This document shows, in pieces, positions 42,247 to 48,987 of a stretch of DNA of 48,987 nucleotides. Made by a program: the position numbers and the translations under genes. The stretch spans positions 1 through 48,987 of the forward strand of contig ONOQ01000009.1 in the NCBI GenBank assembly GCA_900319485.1, in the 5' to 3' direction. Positions within the stretch are counted from its first letter, which is position 1. Each line of letters begins with the position of its first letter. The notes under the pieces were generated by a model, which saw nothing but the letters and a program-made list of their open reading frames with translations, was not told the DNA's origin and searched no databases. This DNA is from an uncultured Bacteroidales bacterium (lineage in GTDB: Bacteria > Bacteroidota > Bacteroidia > Bacteroidales > UBA932).

Positions 42247-43425
42247 TTAGAAAACCTTGCCCAGCCCGCGGAAGAACCATTTGAAGTTCCTTTGCCAGGC
42301 CGGATAATCGGCTATCATCTCCGGGGTCACTTCATAACAGTTTTCCAGGTCGTCCACTATAAACTGCTTTACCTGGGCGGCAACGCCGCAGTCATAAAAA
42401 AACAGGTTGCTTTCATAGTTGGAAACCATTGAAAGGACATCGAGGTTTATGGATCCGACGGCCGAAAGATAATCGTCCACAACCATAAGCTTGGCGTGGT
42501 CAAACTGGTCCGTACGCATAAGGATATGCACCCCGGCCTTTACCATATCATCAAAGTACACCCTTTCGAACGGCACCACTACCGCTGCAGGAGAGTCCTT
42601 GTGCTCCGGAATAACGATTCTTACGTCCACGCCACGGAGGGCCGCATCCGCAAGTGCATCGGCAAACTCCTTGGGAGGCTTGAAATAAGGAGTCTTGGCA
42701 TAAAAATAGTGCCTGGCATGCTCCAGAGCCCATATATACGCCTTAAGGCTCAAGTGGTCATTCTCTTTTGGATCCTCATCTACTGACTGGACAATTACAC
42801 CCCCCTCGTATGGCTCCGCCACTTTTGTTTCATAGGCCGATGGCTTCCCGTGACGGCGCGCCCACATCTTGGCGAAGGCCTTCTCCATCTTCTCCACAAC
42901 AGGGCCACGGAGACGCACCACCATATCATCCCAGTCGCAGAAATAGTCTCTGGCCACGTTCATTCCTCCCGTATAGCCCACGGTGCCGTCCACAAGCACG
43001 TATTTCTGGTGGTTGCGGGGCCTCAGGGGCAGGAACGGATGATGTTTTACGGATACTCCGCTTTTCTTCATACGGTCTACGAAGTCCGCCCTGGTTGTGA
43101 AATCTTCGGCAATAAACTGCACCTCAACCCCGTCCAGGGCCTTCAGGCGCAAGGCGGTGCGTATGACGTTGCCGGCAAAATCGGCATCAAAGATAAAGAA
43201 CTCCATATGGATGCTTTTCTTTGCCGCCATAATGTCGTCCTGCAAAAGCAGGAACTGTTCCGGGCTGCTGGGGAGCAGTTCCACAAGATTTCCTTCCGTG
43301 GGTTCCCTTTCCGGAAGCGTGGACAGCATCTGCGTCAAAGGCAGGTATTCCTCCCGAATCTGCGCCTGCAGGGCAAGCGGAATCAGGAGGAATGCTGTAA
43401 CCGATATACAGAATGCCCGTTTCAA
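42247..43425 (-). CDS. Phospholipase D family protein, cardiolipin synthase-like
   Basis: A 392-aa protein with two HKD motifs: HQKYVLVDGTVGYTGGMN near 137-154 and HAKLMVVDDYLSAVGSINLD near 305-324, the full catalytic pair of the phospholipase-D superfamily. Between them are FIFDADFAGNVIRTAL and FPKGW-free linkers usual for bacterial cardiolipin synthases. An N-terminal hydrophobic stretch (residues 6-20, ISVTAFLLIPLALQA) looks like a signal peptide, so it may act in the periplasm. The start is a TTG directly after the stop codon of the peptidase gene (TAG-TTG), an uncommon start; no ATG gives a better N-terminus. Confidence 0.85.
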   Translation of the reverse strand: MKRAFCISVTAFLLIPLALQAQIREEYLPLTQMLSTLPEREPTEGNLVELLPSSPEQFLLLQDDIMAAKKSIHMEFFIFDADFAGNVIRTALRLKALDGVEVQFIAEDFTTRADFVDRMKKSGVSVKHHPFLPLRPRNHQKYVLVDGTVGYTGGMNVARDYFCDWDDMVVRLRGPVVEKMEKAFAKMWARRHGKPSAYETKVAEPYEGGVIVQSVDEDPKENDHLSLKAYIWALEHARHYFYAKTPYFKPPKEFADALADAALRGVDVRIVIPEHKDSPAAVVVPFERVYFDDMVKAGVHILMRTDQFDHAKLMVVDDYLSAVGSINLDVLSMVSNYESNLFFYDCGVAAQVKQFIVDDLENCYEVTPEMIADYPAWQRNFKWFFRGLGKVF

Positions 43426-45519
43426 CTACATGCCGGTGTTGTGCATTATGAAGGAGTAGATATCGGCCTGTTCCTCAAGCACTTTGGCAAGCGGTTTGCC
43501 GCCGCCGTGGCCGGCCTTGGAGTCTATCCTGATAAGTTGCGGCTTGTCTCCGGCGTTGCACTCCTGGAGGGTTGCGGCAAACTTGAAGGAATGGGCGGGA
43601 ACAACCCTGTCGTCGTGGTCGGCGGTGGTCACAAGAGTTGCGGGATAGGCCGTTCCGGGCTTCAGGTTATGAAGCGGGGAATATCCAAGGAGATAGCGGA
43701 ACATTTCCTCCGAGTCCTCTGATGTGCCGTAATCCGGAGCCCAGTTCCAGCCGATAGTGAACTTGTGGTAGCGGAGCATATCCATAACGCCCACCTGGGG
43801 AATTGCAACTGCGTAAAGATCAGGTCTTTGCGTCATGCAGGCGCCAACCAGGAGGCCGCCGTTGGAGCCGCCCACGATGGCAAGTTTCTGAGAGGAGGTG
43901 TAGCCATTTGCGATGAGCCATTCGGCCGCCCCGATGAAATCGTCAAACACGTTCTGCTTGTTCATCTTGGTTCCCGCAAGGTGCCAGGCCTCTCCGTACT
44001 CTCCGCCGCCGCGGAGGTTCACCTGCGCGTATATGCCGCCTGCCTCAAGGTAAGGCACTCTCATTGCGCTGAATGACGGGGAAAGGGAGATGTCAAATCC
44101 GCCGTAGCCGTAAAGGTAAACGGGGTTGGAACCGTCCAGTCTGATACCTTTCTTATAGGTAAGGAACATAGGGATGCGGGTGCCGTCCTTTGAGGGGAAG
44201 AACACCTGCACCGTCTCAAATCCGGAGAGGTCAAAAGCGGTCTTGGGCTGCTTGTAGACAATGCTGTCGCCGGTTTCGATGTTCCAGAAATAGATGGTTC
44301 CGGGGGTTGTGAAACTGGAATAGGAGTAGTAGCACCAGGGCTCTCCGAGTTTTGCAACAAAGGAAGCGGAGCCAACGCCCGGAAGGTGCAGTTCCTCTAC
44401 GCGACGGCCGTCATGGCGGTCGTAGAGGTAGGCGTGCGTGGAGGCGTCCTTGGAGTAATTTGCAATGATGAAGCCGTCGGTTATGAAAGACACGCCGTTA
44501 AGCACGCAGTCCCATTCCGGAATAAGGTCCTTCCACACTTTTGGATTGCCGATGGTTGTGACCACAAGTTTATTCATCGGTGCATCCACGTTGGTGAAAA
44601 GGTATATAAGTTCGCCGTCAGTCTCCACGGGGTAACAGGCGTTCTTCATATCCCGGGTGATCTGCACAAACGGGGAATCGGCCTTCCTTAAATCCTTGAC
44701 ATAGAGATTATTGCCGATATCGGCCCCGTCCTCGTAGAGGAAGCCCATAGTCTCTGCCTCGTTGACCGTGAACTGGTAGAAGCGGAGGGGCTCGGCGGGA
44801 TTCTCAAAGAAGAGGACGTCTTCCGACTGGGGCGTGCCGATCTTATGGTAGTAGATCTTGTGGCCCTCGTTCTTGCCGCTGTAGGCGTGGTCCTCGCCGG
44901 GGCGGTCATAAGCGCTGTAGTAGAAACCGTCCCCGCACCAGGCCGCTTCCGTGAACTTGGCCCACTCTATGTGGTCCGGAAGGAGTTCCTTCGTCCGGGC
45001 GTTCATAACGTAGATTTCCTCCCAGTCACTGCCGCTACGGGAGATGGTGTAGGCCATGTATCGGCCATCATTTGAAAAATAGCAGCCCTTCAGGGCAACG
45101 GTGCCGTCTTCGGAAAGGGTGTTGGGGTCCAGGAAAACCACCGGGACATCCTCCGGAGAATCCATCTCGTAGAGGACGCTCTGGTTCTGGAGGCCGTTGT
45201 TCTTATAGATGTACCACTTGCCGTTTTTCTCATGGAAGGGCACGCCAACCTTCTCATAGTTGGCCACTTCCTTGAGGCGCTTCAGGAGTTTCTCCCGGCC
45301 AGGGAGGCGCTTCAGGTAATAGTCCGTCACCTTGTTCTGGGCCTTCACCCATGCGGCTGTTTCTTCGGAGGAATCGTCCTCCAGCCAGCGGTAAGGATCC
45401 GGAACCTCTGTGCCGAAATATGTGTCTACGGTGTTGTCTTTGCGCGTTACCACAGGCTTGGGTGCGCAGGCGTCAAATGCAATTGCTGCCATTAGGAATA
45501 GAATCAGTGAACGTTTCAT
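43426..45519 (-). CDS. Prolyl oligopeptidase, S9A family
   Basis: A 697-aa serine peptidase cleaving after proline in short peptides. The N-terminal half is a seven-bladed propeller (e.g. DPYRWLEDDSSEETAAWV, YFGTEVPDPYRW). The catalytic part has GGSNGGLLVGACMTQRPDL (Ser near 545), YPATLVTTADHDDRVVPAHSFKF (Asp near 630) and GHGGGKP (His near 667). It has an N-terminal lipoprotein-like or signal sequence (MKRSLILFLMAAIAFDACAPKP; the FDAC box is a poor match), so it acts outside the cytoplasm. The -7 element is 5 nt before the ATG. The next gene starts on the next base. Confidence 0.93.
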   Translation of the reverse strand: MKRSLILFLMAAIAFDACAPKPVVTRKDNTVDTYFGTEVPDPYRWLEDDSSEETAAWVKAQNKVTDYYLKRLPGREKLLKRLKEVANYEKVGVPFHEKNGKWYIYKNNGLQNQSVLYEMDSPEDVPVVFLDPNTLSEDGTVALKGCYFSNDGRYMAYTISRSGSDWEEIYVMNARTKELLPDHIEWAKFTEAAWCGDGFYYSAYDRPGEDHAYSGKNEGHKIYYHKIGTPQSEDVLFFENPAEPLRFYQFTVNEAETMGFLYEDGADIGNNLYVKDLRKADSPFVQITRDMKNACYPVETDGELIYLFTNVDAPMNKLVVTTIGNPKVWKDLIPEWDCVLNGVSFITDGFIIANYSKDASTHAYLYDRHDGRRVEELHLPGVGSASFVAKLGEPWCYYSYSSFTTPGTIYFWNIETGDSIVYKQPKTAFDLSGFETVQVFFPSKDGTRIPMFLTYKKGIRLDGSNPVYLYGYGGFDISLSPSFSAMRVPYLEAGGIYAQVNLRGGGEYGEAWHLAGTKMNKQNVFDDFIGAAEWLIANGYTSSQKLAIVGGSNGGLLVGACMTQRPDLYAVAIPQVGVMDMLRYHKFTIGWNWAPDYGTSEDSEEMFRYLLGYSPLHNLKPGTAYPATLVTTADHDDRVVPAHSFKFAATLQECNAGDKPQLIRIDSKAGHGGGKPLAKVLEEQADIYSFIMHNTGM

Positions 45520-45524
45520 ATTCC

Positions 45525-45532
45525 CAAAGATA
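45525..45532 (-). promoter_or_regulatory. -7 element of the prolyl oligopeptidase gene, leaderless arrangement
   Basis: TATCTTTG on the minus strand lies 5 nt before the ATG at 45519. Confidence 0.65.
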
Positions 45533-45623
45533 GTGAAATTGCGGTAATTAATGAAATTTCCGGTGGGATTCCCGGTAGGCGGTGGAGGTTAAGTTGCTGA
45601 TACGTAGCCATTTGCAGAGTTAG

Positions 45624-45662
45624 CACTACGGTACCTGTGCCCTTGTTAATGAGGTCGACGGC
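45624..45662 (-). pseudogene. Fragment related to the gene at 47309
   Basis: Directly after the hipT stop, the minus strand reads AVDLINKGTGTVV. The gene at 47309 has AIDLINKGTITIN, and 14 consecutive bases are the same. Only this short piece is recognisable; the rest of the 45533-45665 gap shows no other gene. It looks like the remains of a duplicated copy bracketing the hip operon. Confidence 0.4.
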
Positions 45663-45665
45663 TAC

Positions 45666-46592
45666 TTATACCTTCAGTCTCCTGTGAAGCAGATCAATAT
45701 ACGATGCTTTGAGTTCATCGGAAAGGAACGAGCGCTGAATTTCTTCCTCAAACTTAGGAAGGAGATTCACATACTTCTTCCTGACGTGGTCAAATACAAT
45801 TTCAGGGACTCCGCACGTTCGGTAGGCAGCCCTAAAATCAGCATCCTTAATACGCCTTTTTTTCCCGTTCAGATTAAGTGCCAGTTCTTCGTCATCGTCA
45901 GGATTGCTCAATACGGCGTTCAGAAGGTCGTAGGCCGGAGTGAGAACGGGCTCGTCTGCAGGAGAATACAAGGAGAAATTCTTCAGGTGCATATCGTTGT
46001 TCCCTGTCAGCCAGGAGAAAAACACCAGTTCAAGGAAATCCACCATATCCAACTGGGCAGAGGTTGAATATTTCCGGATGGCCTTGCCTATCTGTTCGTA
46101 GGAACTACGATACTTGTTCTCTGTCTGCCGTTCCGTTAACTGGCACATATCTTCCATCGCAATCTTCTGTCCATCGGCCTTACGGTCAATCCGCTTAGTC
46201 AGGTAACCAATGCTGTCGTCTTTCATTCGGATGAGCGTATGGGGAACAACCTTCAGTTTTGCAATCTGGGCAAGGTGCATAGTCACGTCTTCGTTCTCGG
46301 GCAGCATCGCAAAGCGATCCGTCTGAGGCTTGAAGATATAATCGCCCCAAAGGCCAACGATTGTGAGTTTCTGTGAATCCTTGTGCTTGTCAAGGTTCAA
46401 GGATAACTTGGGCTGTACACCTGTGAGTGTTGTCTGCGACTTGATTACCTGGGCGGCCAGTTCATCCATCTGCGAACGCGTATAATCCAAAGAAGGAGCC
46501 GTGGGGGTTCCGAAGAATTTCCTGCAACAGGATTTGTGGAAATCAACCTCTCCGGGGTTGAGTTCCTTGTAGCAATACAAACATTTACTCAT
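45666..46592 (-). CDS. hipT: HipT-like toxin kinase (HipA C-terminal domain)
   Basis: A 308-aa Ser/Thr kinase of the HipA fold. It starts with a CLYC...HKSCC cysteine cluster (residues 4-23, possibly metal-binding), then the phosphate loop LTGVQPKLSL (56-65), the catalytic Asp200 in LTGNNDMHLKNFSL with Lys204 and Asn205, and Asp222 in PAYDLLNAV as metal ligand. The N-terminal subdomain of single-chain HipA is not here but encoded by the preceding separate gene, as in HipBST systems, where HipT phosphorylates a tRNA synthetase. It overlaps hipS by 8 nt. The toxin target cannot be read from sequence. Confidence 0.88.
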   Translation of the reverse strand: MSKCLYCYKELNPGEVDFHKSCCRKFFGTPTAPSLDYTRSQMDELAAQVIKSQTTLTGVQPKLSLNLDKHKDSQKLTIVGLWGDYIFKPQTDRFAMLPENEDVTMHLAQIAKLKVVPHTLIRMKDDSIGYLTKRIDRKADGQKIAMEDMCQLTERQTENKYRSSYEQIGKAIRKYSTSAQLDMVDFLELVFFSWLTGNNDMHLKNFSLYSPADEPVLTPAYDLLNAVLSNPDDDEELALNLNGKKRRIKDADFRAAYRTCGVPEIVFDHVRKKYVNLLPKFEEEIQRSFLSDELKASYIDLLHRRLKV

Positions 46593-46917
46593 CGCCGTCC
46601 TCCTTTATGGGTATTACACTTACAGCGCCAATGCAGTCCTTGCAACACAGAAGAAGCAGGGAGAACCTGTCCAGTTCACTGATGTCCGTGTTGCGCAGCG
46701 CTACATCCAGGAGCCAGCCTTCCGGAATAAGGCCGTCGAAGAACGGGAAAAGAACCGTAGATTTGTAGGGCTTCACCGACAAAGGAAGTGTAAGGCTGAC
46801 GGGTTTGGAGGTCTCATCAGCAAGATACTCTTTGTCATACTGGAACTCATAGCCTTCATCCGTCTCTTTTAGGATGCCGGCTGCCTTCCCTTTGTATTGA
46901 ATCAACGCTTTACTCAT
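46585..46917 (-). CDS. hipS: HipS-like antitoxin (HipA N-terminal subdomain alone)
   Basis: A 110-aa protein corresponding to the HipA N-terminal subdomain 1, standing alone: GILKETDEGYEFQYDKEYL, SLTLPLSVKPYKS, LFPFFDGLIPEGWLLDVA and LLLLCCKDCIGAVSVIP. The last motif is the usual GDCxGAVxVxP of HipA with LLL before it. In the known HipBST systems the separate HipS is the antitoxin for HipT. The Trp in the IPEGW loop may face the kinase. It overlaps hipB by 4 nt and hipT by 8 nt, so the three are coupled. Confidence 0.85.
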   Translation of the reverse strand: MSKALIQYKGKAAGILKETDEGYEFQYDKEYLADETSKPVSLTLPLSVKPYKSTVLFPFFDGLIPEGWLLDVALRNTDISELDRFSLLLLCCKDCIGAVSVIPIKEDGDE

Positions 46918-47120
46918 TTCACCTTCTTTTGAGGAACCAGTTCGTATCCGAACAAATCAAACACCTGGGCAACTTTATCCATACGGACAGTGGCCTTTCC
47001 CTGCTCCAACTCACGGACGAAGTTCAGGCCTACGCCGGACTTCATTGCAAGGTCAACCTGCGTCAGACCGTGCTCTTTCCGCAGTTGCTTTAATGTTGAA
47101 GATATGACGTTACTATTCAT
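46914..47120 (-). CDS. hipB: HipB-like XRE family repressor
   Basis: A 68-aa helix-turn-helix protein: STLKQLRKEHGLTQVDLAMKSGVGLNFVRELEQGKATVRMDKVAQVFDLFGYEL is a single XRE domain, as in HipB. The start at 47120 is preferred: an earlier in-frame ATG at 47162 would lie upstream of the expected transcription start (-7 at 47147-47140). It is probably the DNA-binding autorepressor of the operon; operator O1 lies 2 nt before its start codon. Confidence 0.9.
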   Translation of the reverse strand: MNSNVISSTLKQLRKEHGLTQVDLAMKSGVGLNFVRELEQGKATVRMDKVAQVFDLFGYELVPQKKVK

Positions 47121-47121
47121 G

Positions 47122-47224
47122 ATTACATTCGTTCGGATGCAAATATATGAATTATTTCTCAAATTACATCACAACGAATGTAATTTTCAAAGATTGAGGC
47201 CAATTACATCCGAAAGGATATAAA
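47122..47224. promoter_or_regulatory. hipBST promoter with three phased operators
   Basis: Three inverted repeats of the form ATTACAT-N8-ATGTAAT occur: O2 at 47163-47184 is perfect, O1 at 47122-47143 (right arm ATGCAAA) and O3 at 47203-47224 (right arm ATATAAA) are partial. They start 41 and 40 bp apart, four helical turns. The -7 element TATATTTG (47147-47140) overlaps O1. Binding of HipB would block the promoter. Confidence 0.7.
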
Positions 47225-47234
47225 ACTCTATCTG

Positions 47235-47283
47235 AAAAAGAAGTGCCGCCACCTCGGGACCCGAGATAGCGGCAGTTCTTCTG
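47235..47283 (-). terminator. Intrinsic terminator after the 47309 gene
   Basis: On the minus strand a stem with AGAA-C-TGCCGC and GCGGCA-C-TTCT arms, an inner CTCGGG/CCCGAG pair and a final TTTTT. It keeps upstream transcription from entering the hip promoter. Confidence 0.65.
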
Positions 47284-47310
47284 TCATCCTGAGGCGATGC
47301 CGAAGGATCT
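47282..47310. repeat. TGTCATCCTGAG...CGAAGGATCT dispersed hairpin repeat
   Basis: ATCCT-ga-GGC-gat-GCC-ga-AGGAT forms a stepped stem. The TGTCATCCTGAG and GAAGGATCT ends match a short dispersed repeat form seen in intergenic DNA of many bacteria. It overlaps the end of the 47309 gene by 2 nt. Confidence 0.55.
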
Positions 47311-47743
47311 ACTTTCCCCTCACAAAGTGCCGGTAATCAGAGCCCCATGAGCCCACAGAATACGTTGTACCCTCCTTCTGCCAGGCCATCTCCCTGGATG
47401 TCAACTTCACAAGCTTGTATGTGACATTGCTGAAGTCCGACATCGACGGATTGATGGTAATAGTGCCCTTGTTAATCAGGTCAATGGCATAGTGGCCGCT
47501 GTAGTCGTGCGATTCACCGCTTAGGGCATCATAAACGTGAAGTTGATAACCGTTGTTCCCATCAAAGGTGAACGTCACCGAACCATCCATCGCGAACACC
47601 GTGGGGTCATATTGCTCAGTCCAGGTGCCTTCCAGCTTGTTCACATCGATCTTCTCACAACCGCTCAGCCCCGTATCCACAGCCTCGCGCCACTTTTCCG
47701 TATATCCGCCGAACTTCCAGGTAAGGGCTACGCCAATCTTTCG
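47309..47743 (-). pseudogene. Chimeric remnant: barrel-protein C-terminus fused to a lipocalin-like secreted protein
   Basis: The open stretch after TAG at 47746-47744 reads RKIGVALTWKFGGYTEKWRE AVDTGLSGC and continues EKIDVNKLEGTWTEQYDPTVFAMDGSVTFTF to the stop at 47309. The first part is a classic end of an outer-membrane barrel (LTWKFGGY...VDT, usually followed by SRFG). The second looks like a small lipocalin-like secreted protein (WTEQYD, YAIDLINKGTITINP) without its own signal peptide. The only possible start is a GTG at 47680 inside the barrel part, giving 123 aa. The simplest reading is a deletion joining two neighbouring genes. Confidence 0.6.
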
Positions 47744-47791
47744 CTATTCCTACCCCTTGGAAATCTTGAAGCAACATACAGCAAACTACCA

Positions 47792-48987
47792 CTACAACTT
47801 ATCACTTACCTCCGTCTTCCTGGCGTGCTTGAAGTTGATTGAGGTCTTGCCAAAGCGCCAGGTCAGGCCTAGGCGGAACTGGCGGGGATTGTACCAGCCT
47901 TCATTGTGCTGATAGTATGTATCCGTATAAGTATCGCGGACGGGACCGGCATAACGGTTCTGGAAGGGCATGATGGCCGATACAGACAAGACAAGCCGGT
48001 TCTGGAGGAAGCCTTGCCGCAGGCCAAGGGAATACTCATAGTCAACGCCGTGGTAGGTGCGCTGCAGGGTGATTTCGCCTCCTCCAGCATCTGCGGACGC
48101 ATACGCCATAGCTCCTTTCCATAGGAACACGTTGGCGCTCAGGCTGACATTCCAATTGATGCCGTCGTTCTTCTGATCCAACGAGGGCGCGTAATAATAG
48201 TCGTACCCGACCAGGGCCGATGTCTGGAGACTGAACTTGTCGGAGGGATTCCAGTTGAAACTGAGCATCTGGTCGATATGGTTGTATTTCACCGCGTTCT
48301 CGTAGGTCGATACCTTGACGCCATCCGGACCAACCACGGACAGATATTCAATCTTGTTTCCCGAGTGACTGCCATAGGTGCGTGCCGTCAGGTCCCATTT
48401 GTCCCCGCTGGTGCGATACGTGAGCGTCAGGGCATCGGAGACAACGGTCCGCAGATCGGGATTCCCGTGCGCCCTGCTATAAGGAGATTCCTCGAAGATA
48501 TAGGGATTGAGGTAGCTCACGCTGGGCCTGCCCAGGCGGCGGGTATAGGATAGCGCAAGCGAGTTCTTCGGATCAATCTGCCAGGCCGCATTCAGATACG
48601 GCACGATGTTGAAGTTGCTGTTATCAAAGGTGATGTCCCTGGAAGCGCTCTTGGAGAGTCCCCGGTTCAAGGTGTATTCCAGCCGGGTGCCGGCCTTTAA
48701 GGTGAGCTTGCTAAACTTGTACCCATAGCTGGCATAGGCCGCAAAGATGTGTTGCTTGTAGTCCAGGTCGTTGACATTGGAATTGTCAATGAACCACTCA
48801 TTCTTAGCGTAGTCCCACAATTCATCCTTGGAATCGGCCACGTGGCTGCGCAGCGTGTATTTGCCTCCGGCTTCAATCTGGTGCTTCTTGTCATTTCCTG
48901 ATTTAGGTTGACTCCGATTGGAGTCTTTCCCTGATAGAAGTTGACTCTGGTTTAACTTATAACTGATAGATATTGACTCGTAGTCGT
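47792..48987 (-). CDS. Outer-membrane beta-barrel (TonB receptor-like) protein, C-terminal part
   Basis: The frame is open from the window edge to the stop at 47792: about 398 codons without the N-terminus. It has barrel strands of the outer-membrane family PF14905 type: KHQIEAGGKYTLRSH, AAYASYGYKFSKLTLKAGTRLEYT, LSYTRRLGRPSVSYLNPYIFEESPYSRAHGNPDL (a hallmark region of that family), ending FRLGLTWRFGKTSINF plus a Lys/Arg tail. The plug and regulatory domain would lie beyond the window. Function is unknown; proteins of this type are receptor-like without an assigned substrate. Confidence 0.85.
   Translation of the reverse strand, partial: DYESISISYKLNQSQLLSGKDSNRSQPKSGNDKKHQIEAGGKYTLRSHVADSKDELWDYAKNEWFIDNSNVNDLDYKQHIFAAYASYGYKFSKLTLKAGTRLEYTLNRGLSKSASRDITFDNSNFNIVPYLNAAWQIDPKNSLALSYTRRLGRPSVSYLNPYIFEESPYSRAHGNPDLRTVVSDALTLTYRTSGDKWDLTARTYGSHSGNKIEYLSVVGPDGVKVSTYENAVKYNHIDQMLSFNWNPSDKFSLQTSALVGYDYYYAPSLDQKNDGINWNVSLSANVFLWKGAMAYASADAGGGEITLQRTYHGVDYEYSLGLRQGFLQNRLVLSVSAIMPFQNRYAGPVRDTYTDTYYQHNEGWYNPRQFRLGLTWRFGKTSINFKHARKTEVSDKL

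Noticed and set aside
2740-48840. GGCCGAT as a Chi- or KOPS-like polar motif
   Set aside because: Both orientations are about equally common on the plus strand throughout, whereas polar motifs are strongly skewed.
1-48987. tRNA, rRNA or prophage genes
   Set aside because: No cloverleaf-like segment with a CCA end, no rRNA signature, and no integrase, capsid or terminase-like protein was seen.

Overview
The window looks like chromosomal DNA of a member of the Bacteroidota, probably an uncultured gut-type Bacteroidales with G+C somewhat above half. The evidence is promoters of the TAnnTTTG type, almost no Shine-Dalgarno sequences outside the ribosomal genes, TonB-dependent receptors with Bacteroidota-only partners (DUF4876, DUF6850, DUF4249, fimbrillin/FISUMP), a type III glutamine synthetase and an S46 dipeptidyl-peptidase. 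No rRNA or tRNA gene was recognised.

Layout. 1-2461 (minus): start of the S10 ribosomal operon (rplC-rplD-rplW-rplB-rpsS), without rpsJ ahead of rplC. 2648-11753 (plus): a five-gene cell-envelope operon of TonB receptor, DUF4876 lipoprotein, DUF6850 barrel, fimbrillin-FISUMP lipoprotein and DPP7-like peptidase. 11873-13417: a GH43 glycosidase gene stopped at codon 50. 13517-18574 (plus): two small envelope genes, rsmE, then ahcY-nhaA-fabG. 18668-22084 (minus): an outer-membrane barrel, a duplicated lipoprotein pair and a membrane-bound AraC-type regulator. 22112-28583 (minus): pyrG, glutamine synthetase III, guaA and a guaB without CBS domains, preceded directly by an NgoMIV-like restriction-modification pair (28590-30387). 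30501-32664: a barrel protein, apt and a hemerythrin-LuxR regulator. 32716-36265: three structured repeat arrays around a REP-associated transposase (RAYT) operon and queH. 36275-45519 (minus): three related barrel proteins, a DUF4249/TonB receptor/lipoprotein module, a phospholipase-D-like protein and a prolyl oligopeptidase. 45624-48987: an accessory segment with hipBST, fragments of outer-membrane genes and a barrel gene cut by the window edge.

The most unusual feature is the repeat system at 32.7-36.3 kb. Three intergenic arrays share one rigid plan. A 95-bp core holds two 34-bp hairpins, and GTCGCAGGT motifs extend from both sides at an exact 22-bp period, with motif direction flipping across the core. 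The cores are about 92% identical. Each points the same way relative to the promoter of the gene next to it. A RAYT transposase and a small partner gene lie between arrays 1 and 2. Other points of note are a 7-mer (GGCCGAT/ATCGGCC) far more common than base composition predicts, many transcription units whose promoter sits 4-7 nt before the start codon (leaderless mRNAs), and three evenly spaced operators ahead of hipB.
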